Shown: positions 34,243 to 43,942 of the stretch, one piece after another
How the letters are laid out: each line of letters opens with the position of its first letter
Position numbering within the stretch: position 1 is the first letter of the stretch
Assembly: GCF_008711325.1 (NCBI RefSeq)
Contig: NZ_VXDB01000007.1
Coordinates: 62,001-126,000 of the forward strand
Length of the DNA stretch: 64,000 bases
Reading direction: 5' to 3'
Source of the DNA: Roseibium sediminis
Lineage (GTDB): Bacteria; Pseudomonadota; Alphaproteobacteria; Rhizobiales; Stappiaceae
The notes under the pieces: generated by a model
Told to the model about the DNA's origin: nothing
Databases searched by the model: none
Seen by the model: only the letters and a program-made list of their open reading frames with translations
Position numbers and translations under genes: made by a program

Positions 34243-35457
34243 ATGACCAACGCCGCATCCGTCATGAGCGAAAGACGGACAGCCCTTCTCGGAGCCGGGC
34301 TTGTTGCTATTGGCCCCATTTCGATGGCGCTCTACACACCCTCCATGCCGACTCTGGCCGAGGTGTTTTCAACGACCGACTCCATGATCAAGCTAACCCT
34401 GACGTCCTACTTCCTGGGGTTTGCAGTCACGCAGCTGATCGTTGGCCCATTGACGGACGCATTTGGGCGAAAGCCGGTAACGCTTGCTTTTCTGGGGCTC
34501 TATCTGGGCTCCGCGGTTCTCGCGACTTATGCTCCCGACATCACCTGGATGCTGATTGCCAGAACCCTTCAAGGCATTGGCTCGGCAGTCGGCGTTGCCG
34601 TGTCGCGAGCCATGGTCAGGGATCAATTCACCGGACAGACCTCCGCCCGGATCATGAACACAATCGCCATGATGCTCGCACTCGGCCCTGCGATTTCCCC
34701 CACCATCGGCGGGATCGTTCTGGAAGCCTTCGGCTGGAGAGAGGTTTTCTGGTGCATGATCGTCTACGGGCTTGGCCTCTTGCTGGCCGTGCTTTTCTTC
34801 CAACGCGAAACGAATTCACACACAGGTCTCGCTCACCTGAACCCTGCAAGACTGGCGAAGAATTACCTCAGTCTGCTGAGGACACCGGCTTTCATGCGGC
34901 CGAGCCTGCTGGTGGGCTTCAGTCTCGGCAACCTCTATGCCTTGAGTTCGGCTCTGCCCTTCGTCCTGATCTACGAAGTCGGCCTGACACCGACCGCCTT
35001 TGGCATGACCATGATGTTGCAGTCCGGCTCCTTCATTACAGGCACGGTCATAACAGGACGCCTGATGAAGAGCCGGGAAGCCAGTGAATTGCTCATCCCG
35101 GGCATGATCGGACTGTGCCTCTCCTCTGCAGCCATGTGTGTGTCGATGCTGCTCCTGACGCCATCGCTGGTAACAGTCATGGCGCCCGTGATGCTGTTTG
35201 CATTCTCCCTGGCCTTCATCCTGCCCTCCAGCCTGACGAGCGCCATGCAGGATTTCCCGCATATTGCAGGGGCCGCCTCCTCGGTCATGGGCTTCCTGCA
35301 ATTCGGCGGCGGCATAGTAGGCAGCCTGCTGGTGGCCGCACTTGGAAATCCCGTACTCGGGATGGGCACCATCATCGCCGCCATGCCGGTAACCGGTGTG
35401 TTGCTGTGGGTGTTGCTGAGACCAAACAGGTCCGATGACGCCGGAAGGGCAGAGTAA
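34243..35457 (+). CDS. MFS multidrug efflux transporter, Bcr/CflA family
   Basis: The 404-residue inner-membrane protein has twelve predicted helices. The N-terminal half has the DHA1 Bcr/CflA signatures: SMPTLAEVF after helix 1, motif A GPLTDAFGRKPV between helices 2 and 3, and motif C-like LGPAISPTIGG in helix 5. It probably exports drugs or metabolites by proton antiport. It is divergent from the Gly/Asn-rich gene with about 250 bp between. A bidirectional hairpin follows. Confidence 0.92.
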   Translation: MTNAASVMSERRTALLGAGLVAIGPISMALYTPSMPTLAEVFSTTDSMIKLTLTSYFLGFAVTQLIVGPLTDAFGRKPVTLAFLGLYLGSAVLATYAPDITWMLIARTLQGIGSAVGVAVSRAMVRDQFTGQTSARIMNTIAMMLALGPAISPTIGGIVLEAFGWREVFWCMIVYGLGLLLAVLFFQRETNSHTGLAHLNPARLAKNYLSLLRTPAFMRPSLLVGFSLGNLYALSSALPFVLIYEVGLTPTAFGMTMMLQSGSFITGTVITGRLMKSREASELLIPGMIGLCLSSAAMCVSMLLLTPSLVTVMAPVMLFAFSLAFILPSSLTSAMQDFPHIAGAASSVMGFLQFGGGIVGSLLVAALGNPVLGMGTIIAAMPVTGVLLWVLLRPNRSDDAGRAE

Positions 35458-35468
35458 GGCCCTAACGC

Positions 35469-35494
35469 GAAAGAGCCGGAAACCCGGCCCTTTC
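35469..35494. terminator. Bidirectional terminator between the MFS and PhoD genes
   Basis: The stem GAAAG-A-GCCGG / CCGGC-C-CTTTC has one internal mismatch and an AAAC loop. It lies between two convergent genes, 12 bp after the MFS stop and 37 bp from the PhoD stop. Confidence 0.7.
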
Positions 35495-35530
35495 TTCATC
35501 GATTCAAACTTCGGCTACAGGTTGCAAAGC

Positions 35531-37105
35531 CTAGGCTTTGCGAACCGGATCCAGTGTGACCGAATAGAGCTCCACGTCATCCCGATCCATCAGGCGGACG
35601 GTAAACTGTTCCGTTGCCCCATCAATCTCGACAATACCAAAGAACTGCAGCCCCATCGACGGCGGCAAATTGGCTCCCTGCTCGGCGGTCGGTGCCTTCA
35701 CATATCTGACTTCCGGGCCAAAGGTCATGTCGAGATCGTTCGGCCCAAAGGTGCCTGCATGGATAGGCCCCGACACAAACTCCCAGAACGGCTTGAAGTC
35801 CTGAAACTGGGCCTTGTCCGGATTGTAATAATGCGCTGCCGTATAATGTACATCCGCCGTCAGAAAGACGATGTTGTCGATGTCCGCAACATTGATGTAT
35901 CGGAGCAGATCTGCGAACTCCAGTTCACGGCCCTTTGGCGCGCCATGGTCGCCATTGGCAATGGCTTCTGCACCCGCCTTTTCCTTCCAGTTGTCCCACA
36001 CGATCAAGCCGAGCGGCATGTCGGATGCGATCACTTTCCAGGTGGCGTTGGAGCTGGCGAGTTCCCGCTTCAGCCAGGCGACCTGTTGTTCGCCGAGAAC
36101 ACGTGAGGCGGGGTTCATGTCCTCTTCCAGCGAAGCCCCGTTCGGACCACGATAGGAGCGAAGATCAAGGAAGAACACATCCAACATCGGGCCATAAGCA
36201 ATCTTGCGATAGACCCGGCCCGGCTCGGACGGTGTGTAGCGGATCGGCGTAAGCTCATGAAAAGCACGAGCGGCACGGGCAGCCAGAAGCTGTACATTCT
36301 TTTCGCTATAGCGATCGTCCACAGTCAGATCCTTGGAAGCGGACCAGTTGTTGACGACTTCATGGTCATCCCACTGGAAGAAGGTCGGAACTTCCGCATT
36401 GAAAGCCCGGAGATTGTCATCCATCAGGTTGTACTTCCACTGGCCGCGATACTCGTCCAGCGTCTCGGCGACCTTGGTCTTTTCCTCGATCAGCTCATTC
36501 TTCCAGATCGTGCCATCCTTCAGTTCGACAGTTTCCTTCATCGGGCCATCCGCATAGATCGTATCGCCGGAATGAATGAAGAAGTCAGGCTGGTGCCTTT
36601 GCATCGTGGCGTAGGTTTTCATGCCGCCTCGAGCCTTGTCGATGCCCCAACCCTGCCCCGCGGTGTCACCGGACCAGACAAACTTGACCGACCGACGTGA
36701 GCCCGGCGCGGTACGGAACCGCCCGGTCATCGGCTCGGAGATCGCATTGACATCCCCAAGATCGGTAAAGGCCACCCGATAGAAAATGTCCTGATCGGAC
36801 GGGAGGTTCTCCAGCAAACGCTTGGCCGCAAAATCGCTGTCCGGCAGCGCGTTCAGGGGCGCAAGGCGCGTCGGGTTTTCAAAGGATCCGTTGGTATCGA
36901 ACTCGACAAGCATGCGGGAGGGGCGGTCGGCACGAGCCCAGATCATTCCCGAATTGGCATTGACATCCCCCGACTGCAGTCCGTGGGTGATGACAGGTCG
37001 GGAGGACGCGCGGGACAGGGCAGGCATGGCAAGACCGGCGGAAAGGACAAGGCCGGTCGCAGCGGACGATTTCAAAAAAGAACGTCGGGATACCGGAGAA
37101 GGCAT
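35531..37105 (-). CDS. phoD: PhoD-type alkaline phosphatase / phosphodiesterase
   Basis: The 524-residue secreted enzyme has a Tat signal (SRRSFLKSSAATG, cleavage near SRA). Metal and active-site blocks are SGDTAGQG, HSGDTIYADGP, QWDDHEVVNNW and FLTADVHYTAAHYY, typical of the Fe/Ca-dependent PhoD family, which releases phosphate from phosphodiesters and monoesters. ATG 37105 is chosen because it places the twin Arg near the N-terminus and has GGAG upstream. No Pho box was identified. Confidence 0.93.
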   Translation of the reverse strand: MPSPVSRRSFLKSSAATGLVLSAGLAMPALSRASSRPVITHGLQSGDVNANSGMIWARADRPSRMLVEFDTNGSFENPTRLAPLNALPDSDFAAKRLLENLPSDQDIFYRVAFTDLGDVNAISEPMTGRFRTAPGSRRSVKFVWSGDTAGQGWGIDKARGGMKTYATMQRHQPDFFIHSGDTIYADGPMKETVELKDGTIWKNELIEEKTKVAETLDEYRGQWKYNLMDDNLRAFNAEVPTFFQWDDHEVVNNWSASKDLTVDDRYSEKNVQLLAARAARAFHELTPIRYTPSEPGRVYRKIAYGPMLDVFFLDLRSYRGPNGASLEEDMNPASRVLGEQQVAWLKRELASSNATWKVIASDMPLGLIVWDNWKEKAGAEAIANGDHGAPKGRELEFADLLRYINVADIDNIVFLTADVHYTAAHYYNPDKAQFQDFKPFWEFVSGPIHAGTFGPNDLDMTFGPEVRYVKAPTAEQGANLPPSMGLQFFGIVEIDGATEQFTVRLMDRDDVELYSVTLDPVRKA

Positions 37106-37292
37106 GAAACACTCCATGGCTGGGGGAAGGGGAAATCCCTTGGCAACCGGCATTCAATGCCCGATCTGTTTGTCAGTTCGATCTCAGTCAGACGACAGCT
37201 TTAGGAATTTTCGATGACACATGTCGCTTGTGGGCTTGACCCTGCGACGGCGACGGGCGAAACCGCTGATCGATATGACGAAGGTTGATTTC

Positions 37293-38123
37293 ATGACCAG
37301 CTACGCCTTTCCCGATCTCGGCAAGATGGAACGCCCGCAGGTCATGGGCATTTTGAATGTGACACCGGACTCCTTTTCCGATGGTGGACGCTTCAATGCA
37401 GTAGAAGACGCCCTTGCACAGGCGCGGTGCATGATCGGTGAAGGCGCCGACATACTGGACATTGGTGCGGAAAGCACTCGTCCGGGCTCGGCGCCTGTTT
37501 CTGTGGAAGATGAATGGGCTCGCCTTGAGCCGGTTCTCGCGCCTGTGTGCGACATGGGCCGCCCCGTTTCCATCGACACCTACAAGGCGGAGATTGCCAA
37601 GCGCGCCTGCGCAGCCGGAGCCACCATCATCAATGACGTTTGGGGTCTGCAGAAAGACCCCGCCATGCCGGAGGTTGCGGCTGAAACCGGCGCCCATGTC
37701 ATCATGATGCACAATCGGCTTGCTGCAGATCCTGGCATCGACATCCTTTCAGATATCGACCGGTGGTTCGAACAGTCGATGAAACTGGCCGACCGCGCCG
37801 GGATACCCCGGGACAAACAAATGCTCGATCCGGGTTTTGGCTTCGGCAAGACAATTGACCAGAACTTCCAGATCCTGAACCGGTTCGAGACGCTCAAGAA
37901 GCATGGGCTACCCGTTCTTGCAGGTGCCTCGCGCAAACGCATGATCGGAGCTGTCTTGAATGTGGAAACGGATGAACGGATGTTCGGTTCCCTTGCAGTT
38001 CACCTGATTGCGCTGCAGAAAGGCGCCGAGATGGTGCGGGTCCACGATGTGTGTCCGCATGCCGATGCGGTTCGAATGTTGGCTGCAACCCGGCGTGAAA
38101 CGGCCGAAATCGATCAGGATTGA
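37293..38123 (+). CDS. folP: Dihydropteroate synthase
   Basis: The 276-residue enzyme joins p-aminobenzoate to the pterin pyrophosphate in folate synthesis. It has MGILNVTPDSFSDGG, DIGAESTRPGSAPVS, ATIINDVWG, DPGFGFGKT and a C-terminal RVHDVCPHADAVRM. ATG 37293 is chosen because AAGG lies 8 nt upstream and the length fits the family; in-frame starts exist up to 37221. folK follows after 6 bp, without the folB that often lies between. Confidence 0.94.
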   Translation: MTSYAFPDLGKMERPQVMGILNVTPDSFSDGGRFNAVEDALAQARCMIGEGADILDIGAESTRPGSAPVSVEDEWARLEPVLAPVCDMGRPVSIDTYKAEIAKRACAAGATIINDVWGLQKDPAMPEVAAETGAHVIMMHNRLAADPGIDILSDIDRWFEQSMKLADRAGIPRDKQMLDPGFGFGKTIDQNFQILNRFETLKKHGLPVLAGASRKRMIGAVLNVETDERMFGSLAVHLIALQKGAEMVRVHDVCPHADAVRMLAATRRETAEIDQD

Positions 38124-38129
38124 ACAATC

Positions 38130-38639
38130 GTGGCTGAAACCGGAACCTCCCCTTCGCATTGGACACGCGCCGCATTAGGTCTCGGTTCCAACATGGGCGA
38201 CACGAAAGCGGCGCTCGAAACAGCCATTTCCTTGCTGGAGGAACGGGATGACATCCGTGTCACAACGCGATCATCACACTACCGCACCCCTCCCTGGGGC
38301 CCGATCCCACAGGATGATTTTCGAAACGCCTGCATTTTGATTGAGACATCGCTTTCCCCACAGAACCTGCTGGCCGTTTGCCTGGAGGCCGAACAAAGGA
38401 TGGGCCGCATTCGCGAAGAGCGTTGGGGCCCGCGACTGATCGATATCGATGTTCTTCTCTATGGCGACACCGCAATAAACGAGCCGGACCTGACCCTGCC
38501 CCATCCCCGCATGGCCGAACGCGCCTTTGTGCTTGTTCCGCTTGCCGAAATCTGGCCAGACGCCCCCGTCGCCGATGGCCTGACAGCAAAGGACGCACTC
38601 AAGTCCTGCACTGACATCGATGACGTGGTTGAACTTTAG
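38130..38639 (+). CDS. folK: 2-amino-4-hydroxy-6-hydroxymethyldihydropteridine pyrophosphokinase
   Basis: The 169-residue HPPK transfers pyrophosphate from ATP to the pterin, the step before FolP. It shows LGLGSNMGDTKAALETAI at the start, SHYRTPPWG and the ATP/Mg signature ERWGPRLIDIDVLLYGD, ending with LPHPRMAERAFVLVPLAE. It has a GTG start, 6 bp after folP. Confidence 0.95.
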   Translation: MAETGTSPSHWTRAALGLGSNMGDTKAALETAISLLEERDDIRVTTRSSHYRTPPWGPIPQDDFRNACILIETSLSPQNLLAVCLEAEQRMGRIREERWGPRLIDIDVLLYGDTAINEPDLTLPHPRMAERAFVLVPLAEIWPDAPVADGLTAKDALKSCTDIDDVVEL

Positions 38640-38750
38640 AATTCCCTTCGTTATTTGCTATTAGTAATAAACATAACCAAACCACCTAGAATGGCGAAAT
38701 GCTGCATTGCCTTAAACGCAAATTTTGACGAATGACGCTGAGGTTACAGC

Positions 38751-39983
38751 TTGACCAAAGATTTTCTCCATTTAAGGCAATTAACTCTCCAATTTCTGCG
38801 AACTGAAGAATTTACGGCCTTTTTGGGCGCACTGCTGCTCTTTGTTGCCATTGTAAGCTCGGTAGTGACAATAGATGCCCTTAAGGAACATTGGCTGAAC
38901 GCGCACCTGCTGCCAGCAACCTTGGCCGACGAAAAAGTCGGCGATTTCGCTGCCTTTTACCGAGCAGGAGAGATGGCCTTGGCCGGGGAAGCCTCTCAGG
39001 CCTATGACGCAGAGAAGTTCATCGCAAATTTCAGCGAAGAACGAAAATCCCTGCTTTACCTCAATCCTCCTCATTTTCAGCTTTTTGCTGCGCCAATGGC
39101 CTTGCTGCCTTATGGCGTAGCAAAGCTATTGTTCTTGATAGCCTCGGTAGCGGCGCTGTGCCTCATTGTGCAGTGCATGAAACTTGAGCAAGGGCCTTTG
39201 GCTTTCTGGGTCTTCGTTTTGGGGCCGCCGCTGCTCTATAATATCTACTATTTTCAGCTGTCCCCATTCATTACATTGTTTCTGGTTTTTGCATTGCTCA
39301 ACCACCGAAACTCTCCTGTCTTGTCAGGAGTTTTGCTCGCCATTGCGACGGTGAAACCGCAATACGGCTTACTGGTCCCGGTATTCTTGCTTCTTCACAG
39401 ATCCTGGCTGACTTTCGCTGTGGCCACCATTGGAACAGGTGTCCTGATCCTCTGCTCGGCTCTCCTGTTTGGTTCAGACAGTTGGCGAATATTCTTTGAG
39501 ACCGTTTCCGGCGTCCATTCGCAGCATATCGGCATGAACTACCCACTGATGGTGACTGTCTCCAGTTCACTCGGAAAGCTCGGAATCTCGGGCAACGTCG
39601 CCTTCGCGATTGCAGGACTGTCTGCCCTGTTCAGCCTTGCTGCCGTTTATCTTCATGTGTTGAAGGCAAATGAATATGTAGCAATCGGGTTGGTGTTGCT
39701 GACGACGATCCTCGCCGCCCCCTCCTTCATGCTGTACGATTGGCCTCACATCTGCGCAGCGATTTTCCTAATTGCCGCGGGCATTTCACGCTTTTCCATC
39801 AGATACCAAATCGCAGCAGCAATTGTTTGGTCCCTGCCGATCGTCCTTTCCTACCTCTGGTCAAAAAGTCCGATAGCAAGCTACTACCTGAGCGCATTCG
39901 TACCCGTATTTGTCCTTGTGTTGATTGTATTGACCTATTTTGAAGACAGTTCCCGCGCGCCCATACGGACCCGTTCTGTGTAA
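38751..39983 (+). CDS. GT87 / DUF2029-type membrane glycosyltransferase
   Basis: The 410-residue protein has about ten to twelve membrane helices. A periplasmic loop after helix 1 holds DFAAFYRAGEMALAGEASQAYDAEKF, the family's acidic catalytic segment, and ATVKPQYGLLVPVFLL carries the KPQ motif. GT87 enzymes use polyprenyl-phosphate sugars to mannosylate or arabinosylate envelope glycans; the acceptor is unknown. The gene is visibly AT-richer than its neighbours and starts with TTG, suggesting later acquisition. Confidence 0.8.
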   Translation: MTKDFLHLRQLTLQFLRTEEFTAFLGALLLFVAIVSSVVTIDALKEHWLNAHLLPATLADEKVGDFAAFYRAGEMALAGEASQAYDAEKFIANFSEERKSLLYLNPPHFQLFAAPMALLPYGVAKLLFLIASVAALCLIVQCMKLEQGPLAFWVFVLGPPLLYNIYYFQLSPFITLFLVFALLNHRNSPVLSGVLLAIATVKPQYGLLVPVFLLLHRSWLTFAVATIGTGVLILCSALLFGSDSWRIFFETVSGVHSQHIGMNYPLMVTVSSSLGKLGISGNVAFAIAGLSALFSLAAVYLHVLKANEYVAIGLVLLTTILAAPSFMLYDWPHICAAIFLIAAGISRFSIRYQIAAAIVWSLPIVLSYLWSKSPIASYYLSAFVPVFVLVLIVLTYFEDSSRAPIRTRSV

Positions 39984-39995
39984 TCCATCTGTCTT

Positions 39996-40457
39996 CTAGC
40001 GATTGATCACATAGAGCATCGCGTTCAGATAGGTGGCAAAAGCGCCCCAAAGGGCATAAGGCGCAAAGAACAAGGCTGACAAGCGTTCGCTCCGCCAGGC
40101 GCGCTGGATAAACAGCACAAGGCACGTCAAGAGCAGCATCATGATCGCCAGCCCAATCCCGAGCTGATGGGCTGCAAAGACGGTCGGGCTCCAGGCAAAG
40201 TTCAGCCCCATCTGCAACAGCCAGATGGAAAAAAGCGACGAGAGCCCTTGCTGCTGCCAAACCTGCCATCCGGCGATGGCGATCAGCAGGTAAAGCACCG
40301 TCCAAACCGGAGGAAACAACCAGTTTGGCGGCGTCAATGGCGGTTTTTGCAAGGCCGCATACCAGTCGCCGGGCGGCGTCGTCATTCCGATCAGGACACC
40401 GATGCCGATCACCCCGCCGACAAACAAGACCAGTGACAACCACTTTTTGAGTCTCAT
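39996..40457 (-). CDS. tspO: TspO/MBR family protein (tryptophan-rich sensory protein)
   Basis: The 153-residue five-helix membrane protein has the family blocks WYAALQKPPLTPPNWLFPPVWTVLY after helix 1, LNFAWSPTVF in helix 3 and a final ALWGAFATYLNAMLYVIN. TspO binds and degrades porphyrins and tunes tetrapyrrole and stress responses in alphaproteobacteria. It converges on the GT87 gene and lies 12 bp after the Fe-S protein gene on the same strand, suggesting co-transcription. Confidence 0.95.
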   Translation of the reverse strand: MRLKKWLSLVLFVGGVIGIGVLIGMTTPPGDWYAALQKPPLTPPNWLFPPVWTVLYLLIAIAGWQVWQQQGLSSLFSIWLLQMGLNFAWSPTVFAAHQLGIGLAIMMLLLTCLVLFIQRAWRSERLSALFFAPYALWGAFATYLNAMLYVINR

Positions 40458-40469
40458 GTCCCGTACCGT

Positions 40470-41168
40470 TCAGGAACCAACAAAGCTCATCATGTGAAAC
40501 CGGGCCTGCTCGGAAACATGAGCATGCTCTTGCCCAAAGGGGCAGGCCCTGCGGGCAAGACATCCGTGCCAACAGGCCGCGTCTTGCGTCCTGGACAAAT
40601 AAGCCCTGCAGGTCATGTAGTCATAACCTTGCGACGAGGAAATCGCGTTGACGGGACAAACATTCAGGCAGGGTTTGTCGACACATGCCCCACATGGTCC
40701 ATTCCCACATCGCCCATCGGCCAGAATGTGTGGTTCACGCTCGCCCTCTCCCACTCCCGGAAGCACAAAAGCGCCGCGCAATCCGAGCCAGGGACCATAA
40801 CTTTCATGCGCCAACACGCCGAGCGGGCTTTGCGAGAAGCCACCGTACGCCTTGGCCCAGCGCTGGAACGGATAATAGGGAGGGCCGTCGAAAGGAAAAA
40901 GAACTTCCACGCCGAACGTCTCGGCAAGCCCGCCAAGAACCCGACGGGTAAACCGGTCCATGGCATCCGGCAGGCCGTCGGCTGCTTCGGTGGAGGCACT
41001 GAATACCGTCCAGAAATCGGATCCCAGACTTCCGACGAGAAGCAGCTGGCACGGATTGTCATGCCTCACGACAGAAGAACCGGCTTCATCCCTATCGGAT
41101 ACAATCGTCCCGACCGGGTGAAATCCGGCAGCTGAAACCTCTCGCTCGATTTCAGCTGCCAGTGTCAT
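40470..41168 (-). CDS. Ferredoxin-like 4Fe-4S protein (QueG-related region)
   Basis: The 232-residue cytoplasmic protein has an N-terminal part without clear motifs and a C-terminal cysteine-rich cluster region. CGNGPCGACVDKPCLNVCPVNAI is followed by CRAYLSRTQDAACWHGCLARRACPFG, enough for one or two 4Fe-4S clusters. The final part recalls ferredoxins related to epoxyqueuosine reductase, but it is shorter and lacks that enzyme's corrinoid domain. It is 5 bp downstream of argG and 12 bp upstream of tspO. Confidence 0.72.
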   Translation of the reverse strand: MTLAAEIEREVSAAGFHPVGTIVSDRDEAGSSVVRHDNPCQLLLVGSLGSDFWTVFSASTEAADGLPDAMDRFTRRVLGGLAETFGVEVLFPFDGPPYYPFQRWAKAYGGFSQSPLGVLAHESYGPWLGLRGAFVLPGVGEGEREPHILADGRCGNGPCGACVDKPCLNVCPVNAISSSQGYDYMTCRAYLSRTQDAACWHGCLARRACPFGQEHAHVSEQARFHMMSFVGS

Positions 41169-41173
41169 GACAC

Positions 41174-42394
41174 TCAGCCCAGCCGGTCGCGTTTGGCGAG
41201 GGTGCGAAGGCGCAGGGCGTTCAGCTTGATGAAGCCGGCCGCATCCTTCTGGTCGTAAGCACCGTGGTCATCTTCGAAGGTGACCAGTTCTTCCGCATAG
41301 AGTGAATAGGGAGATGCACGACCAACGACCATGACATTGCCCTTGTAGAGCTTCAGGCGAACCGTACCGGTGACAAACTCCTGGCTCTTGTCGATCAGGG
41401 CCTGCAGCATCTCGCGCTCCGGCGAGAACCAGAACCCGTTGTAGATAAGTTCCGCATAGCGCGGCATCAACTCGTCCTTCAGGTGACCCGCACCGCGGTC
41501 AACAGTGATGGATTCCATCGCCCGGTGCGCGGTCAAAAGGATCGTGCCACCCGGCGTTTCGTAGATGCCGCGGCTCTTCATGCCAACGAACCGGTTCTCA
41601 ACCAGATCAAGACGCCCGATGCCATTGTCGCGGCCAAGGTCATTCAACTTGGCAAACAGCGTGGCCGGAGACAGTTTTGCGCCATTGAGCGAGACCATGT
41701 CGCCCTTTTCAAAACCGATCTCGATCTCGGTGACAACGTCCGGTGCGGTCGTCGGATCGACCGTGCGCTGGAACACATAATCCGGCGCTTCCTCGTTCGG
41801 GTCTTCCAGAACCTTACCTTCAGAGGACGAGTGCAGCATGTTCGCATCGACGGAGAACGGCGACTCACCGCGCTTGTCCTTGGCAACCGGAATCTGATGT
41901 TTTTCGGCAAAATCGATGAGGTCGGTACGGGACTTGAAAGTCCAGTCACGCCACGGCGCAATCACCTTGATGTCCGGGTTCAGCGCATAGGCGGACAATT
42001 CGAAACGCACCTGGTCATTGCCCTTACCGGTTGCGCCGTGAGCAATGGCATCGGCACCGGTTTCCTCGGCGATCTCGATAAGGCGCTTGGAAATCAGCGG
42101 GCGGGCGATGGACGTGCCCAGCAGGTAAACGCCCTCATAGACCGCATTGGCGCGGAACATCGGGAAAACGAAATCCTTGATGAATTCCTCGCGAAGGTCA
42201 TCAATGTAGATTTCCTTGATGCCCAGCATCTCGGCCTTCTTGCGCGCCGGCTCCAGCTCTTCGCCCTGTCCGAGATCCGCGGTGAAGGTCACCACTTCGC
42301 AGCCATATTCGGTCTGCAGCCACTTCAAAATGATGGACGTGTCGAGACCGCCGGAATAGGCCAGAACGACCTTCTTGATTTCACCATGCGCCAT
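41174..42394 (-). CDS. argG: Argininosuccinate synthase
   Basis: The 406-residue enzyme couples citrulline and aspartate using ATP. The PP-loop is [17 protein letters not shown] at residues 10-26. Other blocks are [32 protein letters not shown] and [20 protein letters not shown]. The product is full-length for the family. The 5 bp to the Fe-S gene suggest a shared transcript; the 195 bp upstream show nothing distinct. Confidence 0.97.
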   Translation of the reverse strand: MAHGEIKKVVLAYSGGLDTSIILKWLQTEYGCEVVTFTADLGQGEELEPARKKAEMLGIKEIYIDDLREEFIKDFVFPMFRANAVYEGVYLLGTSIARPLISKRLIEIAEETGADAIAHGATGKGNDQVRFELSAYALNPDIKVIAPWRDWTFKSRTDLIDFAEKHQIPVAKDKRGESPFSVDANMLHSSSEGKVLEDPNEEAPDYVFQRTVDPTTAPDVVTEIEIGFEKGDMVSLNGAKLSPATLFAKLNDLGRDNGIGRLDLVENRFVGMKSRGIYETPGGTILLTAHRAMESITVDRGAGHLKDELMPRYAELIYNGFWFSPEREMLQALIDKSQEFVTGTVRLKLYKGNVMVVGRASPYSLYAEELVTFEDDHGAYDQKDAAGFIKLNALRLRTLAKRDRLG

Positions 42395-42589
42395 ATGCGT
42401 ACTTGCCTGCCTGTTTGGAGCAGGATCACCCCGCTCCGACCTAAAATCCTGCGCAATTTAGCCAGTAAACGCTGCGGCGCAAGGGGATACACCCGTGCAG
42501 GAGTGAGGTTTGAGGAGAAAAATTCCTCATGATAGTTGGGCTGCCACATTTCAGGACTGGAAAATGTGCCCAAACTACGTCGAGTACTC

Positions 42590-43264
42590 CTAACCGAAGG
42601 CCCATCGATAGAGCCTGAACCATTTTGCTGCAATTCCGTTATCTTCAACCACAACATAGGGCGTTGAACGGGGCTCCCGCTTCAATGCTGTATCGCGCCA
42701 CAAATTTACGATTTCGACGAATGTTTCTGCAGATGATGCAGCAAACTCTTCGACAGGATTTCTTGAACTGTATTTGTGCTGCGCGACGAACTGCCCTATC
42801 GCGATCTCTCGATCAGAGGAAAATTCGTTTGTCTCGTCCTCTCTCTCGTCATCCGAAACAGTCTGGTCCACCTTGCGAAAGGCCAAGTACACAGCCCCTA
42901 TGTCGGCTCGTCTGCCGTATCGGTCCTGACGAAAATACTCAATAAGGGTAAAGCGAGACACTTGCTTCCAAGAATAAAACTCATCCTTGCCGCCCAGACG
43001 ATATGTGAAACCAGTCGACGAGAGTATGATCTGCTCAATCAGAAATCGTTGCGCCCAACCGAAGTATACACCAGCCGCAACCAATGCAGAGACAAGAGCG
43101 GGAACAAGGAGCGATCCCTCCAAACCGGGAAGAAAAGCCTTGGAACAGATGAAACCTGCTACTGCGCCCGCAGCTACAGCGAAAAAAACGATAAGCCGTG
43201 CTTTGTAAGGATCGGGCTTCAGTATCAAGGTTTGGCTGGCATCCAGCTCATTTATCGAAAACAC
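42590..43264 (-). CDS. Hypothetical two-helix membrane protein with a possible PH-like cytoplasmic domain
   Basis: The 224-residue protein has two membrane helices (about residues 25-45 and 52-70), then ILSSTGFTYRLGGKDEFYSWKQVSRFTL, which resembles the first strands of YcxB/PH-like domains, and a charged loop (DDEREDETNEFSSDRE). I recognise no named family. The start is GTG with a weak site. The gene is clearly AT-richer than its neighbours, which suggests transfer. It ends near argG and lies next to the tetR-type gene. Confidence 0.65.
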   Translation of the reverse strand: MFSINELDASQTLILKPDPYKARLIVFFAVAAGAVAGFICSKAFLPGLEGSLLVPALVSALVAAGVYFGWAQRFLIEQIILSSTGFTYRLGGKDEFYSWKQVSRFTLIEYFRQDRYGRRADIGAVYLAFRKVDQTVSDDEREDETNEFSSDREIAIGQFVAQHKYSSRNPVEEFAASSAETFVEIVNLWRDTALKREPRSTPYVVVEDNGIAAKWFRLYRWAFG

Positions 43265-43282
43265 TTCACAACTCGCAAAACA

Positions 43283-43873
43283 TTAAATCCCATACCGTGC
43301 GATGATCATGTCGGCGCTTTCCTCGATGATGGTCTGCATCTCGTCTTTGGAGACCACGGCTCCGGCAAAGAGGTTCGGCAGGAAGGCTTGCGCCTTGATC
43401 AGTCCGAGAAACTGTTCGCCAGCCCGCTTGGGATTGTCAGCCTTGAGCTTGCCTTCGCGGGTCGCCCTTGCCATGAAGTCCTCAAAAACGATCAACTTGT
43501 TCATCTTCGAGGTCAGATCGGCGGCAAGTTTCGGATCACGGATGATCTCGCCCATGATCATGCGAATGAGGCGCATGAAACACGGGTTGGTCAGAAGTTC
43601 ACCTTCCGCCCATCCGAGGCGGATCAGGCTGTCACGGATCGGCAGATTCGGGTCATAAGGAATTTCAAGGGCAGCGTTGAGCTGATCGACGAGACTTTCC
43701 GCAATGGCCTGAAACAGGCATTCCTTGTTCTCGAAGTGATTGTAGACAGTGCGCTTTGAAACGTTGGCGCGCTCTGAAATGCGGTCCATGCTGGCGCCAA
43801 CGAAACCCCGGTCCTGGAATTCCGCGATTGCCGCCTCGATTATCTGGGTTTTCTTCTGGTCCGCTACCTGCAT
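43283..43873 (-). CDS. TetR/AcrR family transcriptional regulator
   Basis: The 196-residue repressor-type protein has an N-terminal HTH ([44 protein letters not shown], residues ~10-55) and a C-terminal ligand domain (AcrR-C type). I chose ATG 43873; an upstream in-frame start would overlap the palindrome at 43923-43942. It is divergent from the molybdenum hydroxylase pair and probably controls it and itself through that palindrome. Confidence 0.9.
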   Translation of the reverse strand: MQVADQKKTQIIEAAIAEFQDRGFVGASMDRISERANVSKRTVYNHFENKECLFQAIAESLVDQLNAALEIPYDPNLPIRDSLIRLGWAEGELLTNPCFMRLIRMIMGEIIRDPKLAADLTSKMNKLIVFEDFMARATREGKLKADNPKRAGEQFLGLIKAQAFLPNLFAGAVVSKDEMQTIIEESADMIIARYGI

Positions 43874-43922
43874 TTCACTTTCCGATTGTGCCGCCCCCTT
43901 ACATCTCAAATTTCGCTCCCTA

Positions 43923-43942
43923 TGTAAACTTGGGAGTTTACA
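43923..43942. promoter_or_regulatory. Operator palindrome for the TetR regulator
   Basis: A perfect 8-bp inverted repeat TGTAAACT-TGGG-AGTTTACA lies 50 bp upstream of the TetR start and 80 bp upstream of the hydroxylase small-subunit start. A further half-site AGTTTAC is at 43975-43981. Position and symmetry fit a TetR dimer. Confidence 0.72.

Noticed and set aside
34053-35087. 344-residue plus-strand frame overlapping the MFS gene in another frame
   Set aside because: The MFS frame has twelve helices and family motifs; the alternative product is Arg/His/Ser-rich and unlike a protein.
41483-42532. 349-residue plus-strand frame opposite argG
   Set aside because: Shadow of argG, which has all family motifs.
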